The translations under genes and the position numbers were made by a program. A stretch of DNA of 64,000 nt from assembly GCF_030345795.1 (NCBI RefSeq), contig NZ_JAUALB010000015.1, positions 1 through 64,000 on the forward strand. Reading direction: 5' to 3'. The notes under the pieces are model-generated. The model worked only from the letters and a program-made list of their open reading frames with translations. It was not told where the DNA came from and did no database searches. The DNA is from Micromonospora sp. WMMA1363. Its GTDB lineage: Bacteria > Actinomycetota > Actinomycetes > Mycobacteriales > Micromonosporaceae. Of this stretch, positions 10,784-19,634 are shown in pieces (position 1 is the first letter of the stretch; each line of letters begins with the position of its first letter).

Positions 10784-11183
10784 GGTGGGGTCCGGGAAGA
10801 TGAGCGATGGGCGCAGGCCCTCTGCCGTTGACGTGTCGAAATGAAGTCAGACGAGATCGAAACCGGGGTCGCAAGACTATTCCGGGATGAGTCTGGGGGA
10901 TACCCGTTTACTGCCCAGGTGGTCTCCGGCATATAGGCAGCATGAGCCCGGACAAGGCTCTCGCATGGAACGTGTGAAGGCGCGTTCCGACACTGTCGCC
11001 GAATAGGCGGCGAGAGGGAGAACTCCAAGCGGCTAATCCGCGAGGAGCAGAGTACCGATGCGAGGCGCGCTGGCGGACTCGCCCGTAGTAGCTGTGAAGC
11101 CTCTGCGTATCGCAGTGGAGGTGGAGCCAAGGGGCGGGGTCGTCCTGGTGAGCGAATGTGATCAACCAGAAGGGAGGAATCGC

Positions 11184-12095
11184 ATGAGTGAGCCAAAGTC
11201 TCAGGTCAAGTCGCACGACATACCGAAGCGTCTGGTATGGGATGCGTGGCTGAAAGTGAAAGAGAATGGAGGAGCGGCCGGGGTCGATGGTGTGACGATT
11301 GCCCAGTTCGAGGAAAACCTAAAAGGCAACCTTTACAAACTATGGAATCGCATGTCCTCGGGCAGCTACTTTCCCGGTCCGGTCCGAGCGGTGGAGATAC
11401 CCAAGAAAGGCGGGACGAGGGTCCTCGGCATCCCGAACGTGATCGACAGGGTGGCGCAGACGGCGGCGGTCATGGCTTTGGAGCCGGGCGTGGAGAAGGT
11501 CTTTCACGATGACTCCTACGGCTACCGCCCCGGGCGGTCGCCGCTGGACGCGGTCAAGGTGTGCCGACAGCGGTGTTTCAAGAAGGACTGGGTCGTCGAC
11601 TTGGACGTCAAAGCCTTCTTCGACTCCGTGCCATGGGATCTCATGCTGAAAGCGGTCGAGCGGCACACGGACTCGAAATGGGTCATGCTCTATGTGGAAC
11701 GCTGGCTCAAAGCGCCGATGCTGATGCCCGATGGCACCCTCAACCCCCGGACGAAGGGAACGCCGCAAGGCGGTCCCGTATCCCCATTGCTCGCCAACCT
11801 GTTTCTGCACTACGGCTTCGATACGTGGATGGCCCGGGAGTTCCCGACCGTCTCCTTCGAGCGGTTCGCAGACGATGCGGTGGTCCATTGTGCGACCGAA
11901 CGGCAAGCCCGTCAGGTGCGGGCGGCGATCGAAGGTCGGTTCGCCGAGATCGGGCTGGTGCTCCATCCCGACAAGACGAAGATCGTGTACTGCAAGGACA
12001 GCCGACGCCGCTTGGAGTTCGAGCAGGTGACGTTCACGTTCTGCGGATATGCGTTCCGTCCCCGGATGGCGTTCGACAAGAACCGGAAACAGGTC
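11184..12095 (+). pseudogene. Group II intron reverse transcriptase, 3'-truncated
   Basis: An ATG at 11184 with AAGGGAGGAA upstream opens a reverse transcriptase like that of the broken copy at 60495. RT blocks seen: GVDGVTIAQFEENL, LWNRMSSGSYFPGP, DSYGYRPGRSPLDAV, DLDVKAFFDSVPWDL, GTPQGGPVSPLLANLF, and the active site FERFADDAVVH (FADD in place of the usual YADD). Family identity ends around FRPRMAFDKNRK at 12090. The maturase domain and intron 3' end are absent, so it cannot splice. Confidence 0.88.
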
Positions 12096-12174
12096 CAAGC
12101 CGCTTGCAAGCCATTAGCTCGCGCCTTCATAGCATTTAGGGGTGGTGCCTATCCGCGAAAGGGAATTACTGAGG

Positions 12175-12470
12175 ATGAGCAACGATGCAAGGGTCAGGGC
12201 CGAAGATATCCTCCGACGCAACGTTGATGATCTGCGTCCGGCTTATCGAGCAGGTCCACTATTTGACGGTACATTGATCTACTGGGATGATGGTGTCAAG
12301 ACTCTTACCCCATCTCATTTTGGAACGACGCCGCAGGCCGTTGTTCCTGACAACTCGCAAGGCCCAGGGGGAACTTTACCCCGAGACTTATGTCCATCAA
12401 CAGAGTGGGCACGCTTGTCTTATCGGCAGGCGGAATAAGCGTTCTCCGCTGCAACTCGGGCGAAATTTAA
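12175..12470 (+). pseudogene. Tyrosine recombinase (integrase) remnant
   Basis: Read across two frames, this gives TLIYWDDGVKTL, then LPHLILERRRRPLFLTTRKA, then WARLSYRQAE. These resemble the central segment of actinobacterial tyrosine integrases (DDG..L.P.L..GR..GPLFLT.R.A followed by RLSYR.A). The catalytic C-terminus is missing and the frame shifts twice. It is probably a relic of an integrated element. Confidence 0.5.
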
Positions 12471-12737
12471 AGCTTCACCAGAGTAGCGGATGGATGCTAA
12501 GTCAACTCCGACGCTCTAGGCGGGGATTGCCGAGGTGATCAAGCTATATGTGGTATGTTTTCAGTAGGTCTGCGTCGAGCGCGGCGCTTACGGATAAACA
12601 GGTATCGGATGGGGTAAGACCTTGGCTGGGTACTGATACGGAGCTACCGAGCAGTACCCAGCCAGGTTCACGCACGGACGGGTCTATCCCGGCTCAGGCT
12701 AATCGCTCCATCAGTGAACGACAGGGGTACACTTGAA

Positions 12738-13133
12738 ATGCAATATAATGCGGTTGATTCTACCGGTGAAACCATCTGCCAATCTTGTCCGAATCGGGAG
12801 TTGGCGAACCATTCGCCGCATTCGGATGCAATGGTTGTTCGGTCCCTGCGGATACCCGTTATAGTTGACGATGCTACGGCCTTGGCGGCCAAAGAAGTCC
12901 GTATGACCAAGACCGCCTGGATCCGCCAAGCCATCGAAGCAGCCTTGGCTTCTCGGGTTGAAGACGATCAGATGATCTCTCGTGCTGAAGCGTTGCGTGC
13001 CATACAGCTTCTGCCGTTCGTATGTCAGAACGGAGACACGCAGAAACAGGAGGATCTTTTGGTCGAGAAGAAGATGTCCACCAACGGCCAGCTACCGTTG
13101 TTTTCAGTGCAGCGACCTGAATGCTCGCCGTGA
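12738..13133 (+). CDS. Ribbon-helix-helix domain protein
   Basis: About 131 residues from ATG 12738, which follows AGGGGT; an ATG at 12714 in the same frame would add eight. A central segment (MVVRSLRIPVIVDDATALAA, then VRMTKTAWIRQAIEAALA) fits a ribbon-helix-helix DNA-binding fold: a short basic strand then two helices. A Cys-x2-Cys pair (CQSC) lies near the start. Such proteins usually act as plasmid repressors or antitoxins. No partner gene follows; the next sequence is an IS5 fragment. Function is inferred only. Confidence 0.5.
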   Translation: MQYNAVDSTGETICQSCPNRELANHSPHSDAMVVRSLRIPVIVDDATALAAKEVRMTKTAWIRQAIEAALASRVEDDQMISRAEALRAIQLLPFVCQNGDTQKQEDLLVEKKMSTNGQLPLFSVQRPECSP

Positions 13134-13261
13134 GCGATCGAGCAACGAGCGTAGCCAGGACGATGACCGGAAGGCCCAAAACATGCCATGTGGTGGGACA
13201 GATCCGCACCGCCGGTGGACAGTTAACCGATGACAGTGGCTCGCTGCTTGACAGTTAGGCG

Positions 13262-13640
13262 CATCGGCTGTCTAGTCCGCGAACGTCATCACGTCGGCGC
13301 TGTTCAGCGCGTCGCTGATGCCGTGAACGCAGGCGGCGTTCAGGTCATGAGTGGTGCCGGGCAGCGCAGCCGATGCCCAGGCCAGCCGCCCGGCGGCGTC
13401 GGCGATGACCTGCACGTTGACGCGGTGGCGCTTGTGCTTGCGCCGGAGTAGTAGGGCCGCTGGTCGGCGACCCGGTTGACCGGGATCAGCGTGCCGTCGA
13501 GGGTCGCGTATGCCAGCTTGCGGATACGGTCCATCGCAGTAGCCACATCATCGGCGGCTGCGGCGAGGAGGTCGACAGCTTCGCGGACGTACCGCCAGGC
13601 GGTGGTGACGCCGTGTGACCCTTTCTGAGTAAGCATCACG
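13262..13640 (-). pseudogene. IS5-family transposase fragment
   Basis: The minus strand encodes a middle piece of an IS5-type transposase: TAWRYVREAVDLLAAAADD, MDRIRKLAYATLDGTLIPV, NRVADQRPYYSG, then in a shifted frame the stretch after YSGKHK. DGTLIPV holds the first catalytic Asp. Both ends are missing and at least one frameshift is present. Confidence 0.75.
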
Positions 13641-13857
13641 CGCTACGGTGACGCAGGAACTCGTCCAGGGCCAGCTCCGTGACGGCCTGAACCGATGTCT
13701 CGTTTTGCTGTACAAAGGCCCGCACCCTGTCGATGAGGCTTTCCGGAACACGGGTGCTGAGCTGCACCCGAGGTTGTGACCGCCGACGTGGCGGCATCAA
13801 GGGTCTATCCGACGCTTCCGGTGATGCCGGTGATGCCGCCATTGGGACCATGGGCAT
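13636..13857 (-). CDS. Small ribbon-helix-helix protein, 73 aa
   Basis: The C-terminal half reads RVQLSTRVPESLIDRVRAF, then VQQNETSVQAVTELALDEFL, a clear CopG/Arc-type ribbon-helix-helix arrangement. A basic, Pro-rich N-terminal tail (RPLMPPRRRSQPRV) precedes it. It ends against the IS5 fragment. It is likely a DNA-binding regulator or the ParB-like partner of a lost partition gene. Confidence 0.6.
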   Translation of the reverse strand: MPMVPMAASPASPEASDRPLMPPRRRSQPRVQLSTRVPESLIDRVRAFVQQNETSVQAVTELALDEFLRHRSA

Positions 13858-14850
13858 AATCTGCCTTTCAGCTCTACGCCGACCAACGACTGTAACTACG
13901 CTCTATGCCACCAGCAGCTTACTGGACAGGGCATCGTCTCCTGCTACCGCTCACGTGGCACCAGCCAGGACCCCCCGATCTCCATGAGGTATTGAGCGCG
14001 ACCTTTTATCAAAGCCGCAACCTGCATGAGTTTCTGGAACTCCGCCATGAGTCCGCGATGCTTCCGCACATGTTTCGGGCGCCGATCCAATATCAAGGAA
14101 TCAGCGATAGATCTGCTTTCAAACAGACGATCCGCCTTGATCCCTTGCATACGAGCTCGGGCGCTAAGCCGCACATACCCGAGGGATATACCCTTCTACT
14201 TGCTTTAAAGCCGCAGCGGCCCGCCACCGTTCCATTAGCATCCTACGTCGAAAATCACCAGCCTAATTACTCTAGTTCGGCACGCTGCTGGTGACCGACG
14301 TCGGTCCCGCACGGGAGAGTTCCAGGGCTGTTCCGCCGCCCAAGCGGAGAGAAGGTACTGGGCGGCGGGCCAACCCTATCGGTTGCGTGTAGCGCAGATG
14401 CCCGAGCAGACGCAAGAAACTCAGAATCTCGGTGAAGTTGAGTGAGCTGGCTGACAGCGCCCTAGGTCGCATCATCGCATCGTAAGGCGATTCGTGGTCG
14501 GGAGGTAACGGAAAGCCAGCGATCAGAATCAGGGCAACGAAACTCTAGGGGAGTTTCGCGTCGTGACGTGATGGCCCTGAAGGATTGTTTCTGGAGACCT
14601 GTGCGACCTTCCGGGCTGGCAACCGTCGGTAGTTAGAGGCCTGGGCCTAAGTCGCACCCAGCGCATCCCGCCCCATCGCCTTTGGCGACGAGAGCTGAGT
14701 CTGGGTTGCATAAGGCATAGTAACTCCGCTGTTTTTGTGGAGAAGCTAAACCGGATGAGACTTGCCCCTGTAGACTAACTATCCTTTGTCTAGTCCGTGC
14801 TCCCAACTCACTCACACGAGGGCCAACCAGAAAACTTAGAGATGCGGTGG
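13858..14850. other. Low-coding stretch, no confident gene
   Basis: About 1 kb of lower-GC sequence. The best candidates are weak: a minus-strand 76-residue frame at 13944-14174 (KHVRKHRGLMAEFQKLMQ) and a minus-strand 67-residue frame at 14272-14475. Neither has a clear ribosome binding site or family. It may be backbone DNA in decay. Confidence 0.4.
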
Positions 14851-14852
14851 GA

Positions 14853-15665
14853 TCACTCCCGGTAGGGGTCCCGTGGAGCACGGGTTCGCCGCGGATCTTC
14901 GTGGGGGCCGCTCTGCCGATGAGCTGCTCGGTCGGAGTTCCGATCCCGCCAGCCAGTCGCCACGCCGCCGGACGCCATCAGAGCCGCATAGGAACGCTCT
15001 AGCTCCTCTCTTATGAGATGAGCCAGGAAATGAGATCGCTCCAAATTCCGACGGAGGTGTTCGGATCGATAGGCTTGCTCAGGACCTTCACGCAGTGGAT
15101 ATGTTTGTGCTGGTGCGGGTTCCCTACGGAGATGCTCCTGATCAGGGGTGGGGGCGGATGGTCCGGTACCGTAGGTGTAATCGGTTCGGTCGCTTGGTGC
15201 GGGTTCCCTACGGAGATGCTCCTGATCAGGGGTGGGGGCGGATGGTCCGGTACCGTAGGTGTAATCGGTTCGGTCGCTTGGTGCGGGTTCCCTACGGAGA
15301 TGCTCCTGATCAGGGGTGGGGGCGGATGGTCCGGTACCGTAGGTGTAATCGGTTCGGTCGCTTGGTGCGGGTTCCCTACGGAGATGCTCCTGATCAGGGG
15401 TGGGGGCGGATGGTCCGGTACCGTAGGTGTAATCGGTTCGGTCGCTTGGTGCGGGTTCCCTACGGAGATGCTCCTGATCAGGGGTGGGGGCGGATGGTCC
15501 GGTACCGTAGGTGTAATCGGTTCGGTCGCTTGGTGCGGGTTCCCTACGGAGATGCTGCTGATCAGGGGTGGGGGCGGATGGTCCGGTACCGTAGGTGTAA
15601 TCCGTTCGGTCGCTTGGTGCGGGTTCCCTACGGAGATGCTGCTCCTGAGACGCGGAGCTAACCAT
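14853..15665 (-). CDS. Tandem-repeat protein with six 28-residue repeats
   Basis: A 270-residue protein from ATG 15665 (upstream GAGAGAGGA). After a short leader, six almost identical 28-residue repeats follow, each containing HLRREPAPSDRTDYTYG and a Pro-rich half. A non-repeat C-terminus then has heptad-like helical sequence (EHLRRNLERSHFLAHLIREE) and a basic tail. No signal peptide or membrane helix is visible. The gene lies 70 bases after the membrane protein gene at 15736-16035, which also has Arg/Tyr/Asp/Pro repeats, so the two may work together. No family recognised. Near-perfect DNA identity of the repeats suggests recent amplification. Confidence 0.6.
   Translation of the reverse strand: MVSSASQEQHLRREPAPSDRTDYTYGTGPSAPTPDQQHLRREPAPSDRTDYTYGTGPSAPTPDQEHLRREPAPSDRTDYTYGTGPSAPTPDQEHLRREPAPSDRTDYTYGTGPSAPTPDQEHLRREPAPSDRTDYTYGTGPSAPTPDQEHLRREPAPSDRTDYTYGTGPSAPTPDQEHLRREPAPAQTYPLREGPEQAYRSEHLRRNLERSHFLAHLIREELERSYAALMASGGVATGWRDRNSDRAAHRQSGPHEDPRRTRAPRDPYRE
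15113..15640. repeat. 84-bp tandem repeat, six copies plus a partial
   Basis: Units begin GTGCGGGTTCCCTACGGAG on the plus strand at 15113, 15197, 15281, 15365, 15449 and 15533, with a partial at 15617. The units touch without spacers and differ by only one or two bases, mainly in the last copies. The 84-bp period keeps the minus-strand reading frame. Confidence 0.97.
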
Positions 15666-15735
15666 ATCTCTTTCCTCTCTCTACTCTAGCCCATTGTGCA
15701 ATTAGCGGCGAGGCGCATTGGCTTTCAATTCCATC

Positions 15736-16035
15736 CTACAGCTGCCAAACGCGCACATGTAAAAAACCCACATATCCCAAACACGCAATAATAACTACGG
15801 TCAGTATCACCAATGCCAGTATCTGGATAGCGCCAAGTCTGGGCCATCGATACCAATTGGACTCTAGTCTGCACCTCGAGGGGCAGGTTCTGTCTGCTTC
15901 GTACCTCGAGGGATAGGCTCTGTCTGCTTCGTACCTCGGCGGATTCTCCCTGTCCGACTCGTACCTCGGCGGATTCTCCCTGTCCGACTCATATCGGGAG
16001 GCAAGAGGCCTCTCCGGTTCCGGATCGTATGCCAT
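15736..16035 (-). CDS. Small C-tail membrane protein with 10-residue repeats
   Basis: A 99-residue protein; ATG 16035 follows AGAGGGA. Residues about 14-53 are four 10-residue repeats of the type RYESDRENPP, drifting to RYEADRAYPS. Residues about 68-92 form one strong hydrophobic helix (IQILALVILTVVIIACLGYV), leaving a tiny C-terminal tail, so it should be tail-anchored with the repeats on the cytoplasmic side. It lies just upstream of the 28-residue-repeat gene in the same direction. No family recognised. Confidence 0.6.
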   Translation of the reverse strand: MAYDPEPERPLASRYESDRENPPRYESDRENPPRYEADRAYPSRYEADRTCPSRCRLESNWYRWPRLGAIQILALVILTVVIIACLGYVGFLHVRVWQL

Positions 16036-16145
16036 AATATTCCCTCTAGTGCCCCAAGATTACCTGGATTCCGTCTGGATACGCTCCTCGGCCAGCTTTC
16101 CATCCATATTGCTACTCGATCGAGCCTGCAGGTGGGCCGCTCAGT

Positions 16146-16390
16146 GTGATCTGTGAGGATTGCGCGTCGCGCAGGTTCCTCGGGACCTACGAGCCTCTGA
16201 TTCACAACTTTGGGACTGACCGAGATCGGCGAATTGCCGGGCATTGCTCTCTTCACTTGCCTTCCAGAGGTGCTCCGCGCCCACTTTGGCAACCTTGGCC
16301 TGGGTTGCAACCCCGAAATGAGATCGGTAAGCTTCTTCGCGATATCGAACGCGCCTTTATAGAGCGTCGGCCTCCTCCATCCAAATACTC
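16146..16390 (-). pseudogene. Degenerate small gene upstream of the repeat-protein pair
   Basis: Reading across frames gives MEEADAL, then YKGAFDIAKKLTDLISG, then VATQAKVAKVGAEHLWKASE, then ESNARQFADLGQS. This is a plausible helical protein broken by two compensating one-base shifts near 16350 and 16313. The composition looks protein-coding in each piece. The family is unknown. It may have been the first gene of the operon with the two repeat proteins. Confidence 0.3.
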
Positions 16391-16517
16391 CACATTCTGC
16401 CACCACTAAACCTCTATCGGCTCCCTGATTGGAGCAAAGCTTTAGCTACGCATGGCGAAGCCTTCGGAACGTCAAACAGAGATGCCCGCTGACCCCAGCG
16501 AAGCAGTGTGCCCGCTT

Positions 16518-16547
16518 GCCTTCTGTCGTACTGGTGCGACAGAAGGC
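16518..16547. other. Perfect 11-bp inverted repeat
   Basis: GCCTTCTGTCG at 16518-16528 and its exact complement at 16537-16547 enclose an 8-base loop. GGCCTTCTTTGCC follows, so it may be a terminator for rightward transcription. It may instead be a protein-binding or recombination site. Confidence 0.5.
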
Positions 16548-16680
16548 GGCCTTCTTTGCCCCGAAAAGAAGGCTATCAGAAGAACGTGCAGCGCTTGAGC
16601 CGATTCGCAACTTACTCAGGCCATATGGCCGTAGCAAGTACTACAACTGTATTCCTTCTGCGGACGGTTAACCTCGCGCC

Positions 16681-17040
16681 TTGATGAACTCGTTGTGGTG
16701 GCGGGTCGAGCACGTGAAAGTGCCCGTCCGCGGTGTCGACCACCTTCTGACGATCGTCCGCAACCGGCTCAAGCGCATCCAGTACCGCCCCGACCTGCTC
16801 GACGGCTTTCTGATCCACGCCGGCCTTACCCTCGAACCCCGACTCAACCTGACCATTCAGGATCTTTACCCCGTCCGTCACCGGCGCACCCCGATGACGG
16901 ACGGGAGCGGAAGCAGGGGCGCCCGCCTTCCCGAGGCTGACCGGCCCCCCATCGGTCCCAGAGAGGTGCGCATTCGAACCCGACTTGGCTCATTTAGAGC
17001 TCCTAACTCTTTGAGCGTTGGAGTCGGTGCCAGAAGATGA
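16681..17040 (+). CDS. Hypothetical protein, possible fragment
   Basis: The first 65 codons (VEHVKVPVRGVDHLLTIVRN; PDLLDGFLIHAGLTLEPRLN) have strongly GC-biased third positions, unlike the surrounding low-coding DNA, which supports coding on the plus strand. The C-terminal part is low-complexity. There is no ribosome binding site and no recognised family. The opposite strand also has an open frame (16612-16881) but with weaker codon bias. Confidence 0.3.
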   Translation: MMNSLWWRVEHVKVPVRGVDHLLTIVRNRLKRIQYRPDLLDGFLIHAGLTLEPRLNLTIQDLYPVRHRRTPMTDGSGSRGARLPEADRPPIGPREVRIRTRLGSFRAPNSLSVGVGARR

Positions 17041-17534
17041 TGGCGTCGGGAAATCTTGTCGACCAGGGGCATGGGCTGGGTGGCGTCGTGGCGGTTGCCG
17101 CCGGTTAGGCCTGCTATTCGTCCGATCCTCTGGATCGTTCGCGGTAGATAGCACATCGGACGTTGTGGGCCAATCGGTTGTGAGGAACTTCGTCTTCCCC
17201 ATCGTCTCTGAGTCGAGAGTCATCATAGGCCCCGGCAGATGGATACCGCGAGTGGGAGACCTCAGTTAACGCCGCGAACCTATCCACCGGGGCCGTGATG
17301 TGCAGTCCAGAAGACCTGCCATGGTGCACCTTCTTCGCCGGCCTCTGAACGCCAGGACTGGAGACTTACTGCCGATCTAGGCCGACGAAGACTGGTTCCA
17401 CACTACTCAACTCGACCTACCCCAAATAGCCGAACAGGAAACTCGGCCGAATAATACAACTGTAGTGCTAATACGATCGTACCTGGAGGGCATTTGATTC
17501 ACGTACTTTTGATACGGGAGCGCCAAGCTAGCAG
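17041..17534. other. Gap without a supported gene
   Basis: There are short frames on both strands only. The best, minus 16990-17226, is a 78-residue basic, Ser/Pro-rich sequence with no family. The GC is mixed. Confidence 0.35.
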
Positions 17535-17700
17535 CCTGATCTTGGTTGTTGAGGTGGTCAGTGGTTGGCCGGGGTGAGCCGGCCCTCGAAGGCGATCTGG
17601 GAGGCTTTCCAGCGCATGGTCCAGCACCGGTGGGTCGAGGCTCATCAGCGCTATGTAGACGCACGCGCTCGTTCCGGGCCGCTGCCGGTCAAGGAACGGA
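17535..17700 (-). mobile_element. IS256-family 3' fragment, degenerate
   Basis: The minus strand carries the last codons and 3' end of the IS256 transposase: CVYIALMSLDP, a gap, then RWKA-like sequence and the shared 3' tail ending in AACAACCAAGATCAG. Small deletions distinguish it from the three full copies. It abuts ISAs1 copy 2. Confidence 0.75.
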
Positions 17701-17707
17701 TGATCCC

Positions 17708-19110
17708 AAGGGCTGTTGCGTAGTCGATCAAAGGGCGGTTGAACTGGGGTTTCGCAGGGGGTTCGGCGAGGTCCGGGGTCCATGTGGGACGGGTACGGCC
17801 CGTTGGTGATCATGGTGTTTGCGAAGACAACCGTGATCGAGAACAGGACCGTACCCGCTGATGTCATCATCACTGACCGAGATCGTGCTGCCGCACCGAC
17901 CCCCCAGCCTGCCGTCACCGGTTGTGGTCACCGGTAGCGACCGTGACAGTGACCGCCGCAGCTTGTTCGTGGCGTTGGCGGTCATCAACGACCCGCGCGA
18001 TCCGCGGGGCCGGCGGTATCCGCTGGTCAGTGTCCTGGCGGCGGCGGTGTGCGCGGTACTCGCCGGGGCGTGCACGTTCGCCGCGGTCGCGGACTGGATG
18101 CGCTTCCAGGACGAGTCGGTGTGGACCCGGCTCGGGTTCGACGGCCGGGTACCGGCCGCGACGACGGTGTGGCGGCTGCTGATCCGGCTCGACGCCGAGG
18201 TGTTGTCGCAGGTCCTCGCGTGTTGGTTGCGGGAGCGGGCCGGGCCGGTCGTGATCGGCGGGCGCCGGGGGCGACTCGTCATCGCCATCGACGGGAAGGT
18301 CGCCCGGGGTGCCCGCCTCGCCGACGGGCGGCAGGTGCATCTGCTCTCGGCCTACGACACCAGCACCGGGATCGTGCTCGCCCAGGTTCAGATCACGGCG
18401 AAGTCGAACGAAATCCCGGCGTTCACCCCACTACTACGCCTGGTTGCGGCCGTGCTGGGATCCCTGAAGGACGTCCTGGTCGTCGCCGACGCGCTGCACG
18501 CCCAGACCGGGCACGCCGATCTGCTCGCCTCCGCCGACGCTCATCTGATGGTCCCGATCAAGGCCAACCAACCCAAGCTGTTCGCCCAGCTCAAGGCCCT
18601 GCCCTGGGCGCAGGTCCCGGTCGGGGCACAGACCCGCGAGACCGGTCACGGCCGCAAAGAGACCCGCACCGTCAAGGCACTCACCGTCAAGACCCCCGGC
18701 GGGCTGGGCTTTCCCAACGCCGAACAGGCCGTCCGGATCACCCGGACCCGCACGATCAAGGGCAAGACCACTCGCGAAACGGAGTACCTGACTATCTCGC
18801 TGCCCGCCGACCAGGCCCAACCCGCCGACCTCGGCACCTGGGCGCGCTCTGAATGGCATATCGAGAACCGCCTACATCACGTCCGAGACGTCACGCTACG
18901 TGAAGACGCCCACCAGGCCAGGACCCACAACGGTCCTGCCGTGTTCGCCACCCTCCGTAACACCGCAATCGGATACCACCACACCGACGGCGCCACCAAC
19001 ATCGCCGAAGCAACTCGCCGGGCCAGTCACCGCCCACACGAGCTCATCGACGCCGTGACTACCGGAAAACCGACCGTGACCAGCAGCAACACGACAATGC
19101 AATAGCCCTG
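17708..19110 (+). mobile_element. ISAs1-family element, copy 2
   Basis: This 1403-bp element is the same as that at 55428-56830. The right end complement reads CAGGGCTATTGC, ending at 19110. The left end reads AGGGCTGTTGCG at 17709, with the first C replaced. The flanks (IS256 fragment on the left, ISKra4 fragment on the right) share no duplication, so one flank was exchanged after insertion. Confidence 0.88.
17861..19105 (+). CDS. ISAs1-family transposase (414 aa)
   Basis: Full-length and identical in protein to the copy at 55581-56825. Motifs: AVINDPRDPRGRRYPLVS (family N-terminal signature), LVIAIDGKVARGARL (first Asp), VLVVADALHAQTGHADLL (second Asp), DAHLMVPIKANQPKLF, and ENRLHHVRDVTLREDAHQ (Glu). 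ATG 17861 is the likely start. It mobilises its own element. Confidence 0.95.
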   Translation: MSSSLTEIVLPHRPPSLPSPVVVTGSDRDSDRRSLFVALAVINDPRDPRGRRYPLVSVLAAAVCAVLAGACTFAAVADWMRFQDESVWTRLGFDGRVPAATTVWRLLIRLDAEVLSQVLACWLRERAGPVVIGGRRGRLVIAIDGKVARGARLADGRQVHLLSAYDTSTGIVLAQVQITAKSNEIPAFTPLLRLVAAVLGSLKDVLVVADALHAQTGHADLLASADAHLMVPIKANQPKLFAQLKALPWAQVPVGAQTRETGHGRKETRTVKALTVKTPGGLGFPNAEQAVRITRTRTIKGKTTRETEYLTISLPADQAQPADLGTWARSEWHIENRLHHVRDVTLREDAHQARTHNGPAVFATLRNTAIGYHHTDGATNIAEATRRASHRPHELIDAVTTGKPTVTSSNTTMQ

Positions 19111-19499
19111 CGCTCGGCCCACCCCCGCAGATGGCTATCGGCGTCGGTCACCTCGTCGAGCCGTTCCTCCCGACTGGCACGAAGATCCAGACTGTCCTGC
19201 AACAACTGACACAGCAACCGCATGCCATCGGTATGCAGCCGCTCCTCCAGTTCGGCGTGAGTCATCCCCGCCGCATGCTCACCGGACAGGAAGTCCACCA
19301 TCGCGCCGAACCGCACGGATGAGCCGGCGAAAGCATCGTCCGCCGTCTCGGATGCGTACTCTTGCACCGGGCTCCCTCTTTGCTGATGTTCGTGTCTCGC
19401 AACCGACGAACATAGCGGGAGGATCCCTTTCACCATCACAACCAGTAACACATCCCCAGGCCACACAGCGTGTCGCCGCACCTCACCAGAGCCGCACCC
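19111..19499 (-). mobile_element. ISKra4-family 5' fragment
   Basis: Almost identical to 5297-5683. It keeps the terminal repeat (complement GGGTGCGGCTC ending 19499), the GTG start at 19367 with AGAGGGAG, and about 80 codons (SPVQEYASETADDAFAGSSV; MTHAELEERLHTDG) in an unbroken frame. The rest is replaced by ISAs1 copy 2. It shows the intact reading lost in the copy at 4050-5551. Confidence 0.88.
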
Positions 19500-19634
19500 G
19501 GAGGAAAAGGACTCACGGTAGACGGCCCCGCCGACACCACGTCAGAGGGATCCACACCAGTCGAGCGGGCGAGCGAGGCCGACGTTGGGTTCCGCGTCGC
19601 GCCGGGCAACCCGGCGACCTCTTTCGCCAGCGAC

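Noticed and set aside
15113..15640. CRISPR array
   Set aside because: The repeats are 84 bp, contiguous, without unique spacers, and keep a reading frame. No cas genes are present.
15018..15689. Two long plus-strand open frames through the 84-bp repeats
   Set aside because: They have no ribosome binding site and their sequence outside the repeats is not protein-like. The minus-strand frame has a good ribosome binding site and a compositionally similar neighbour.
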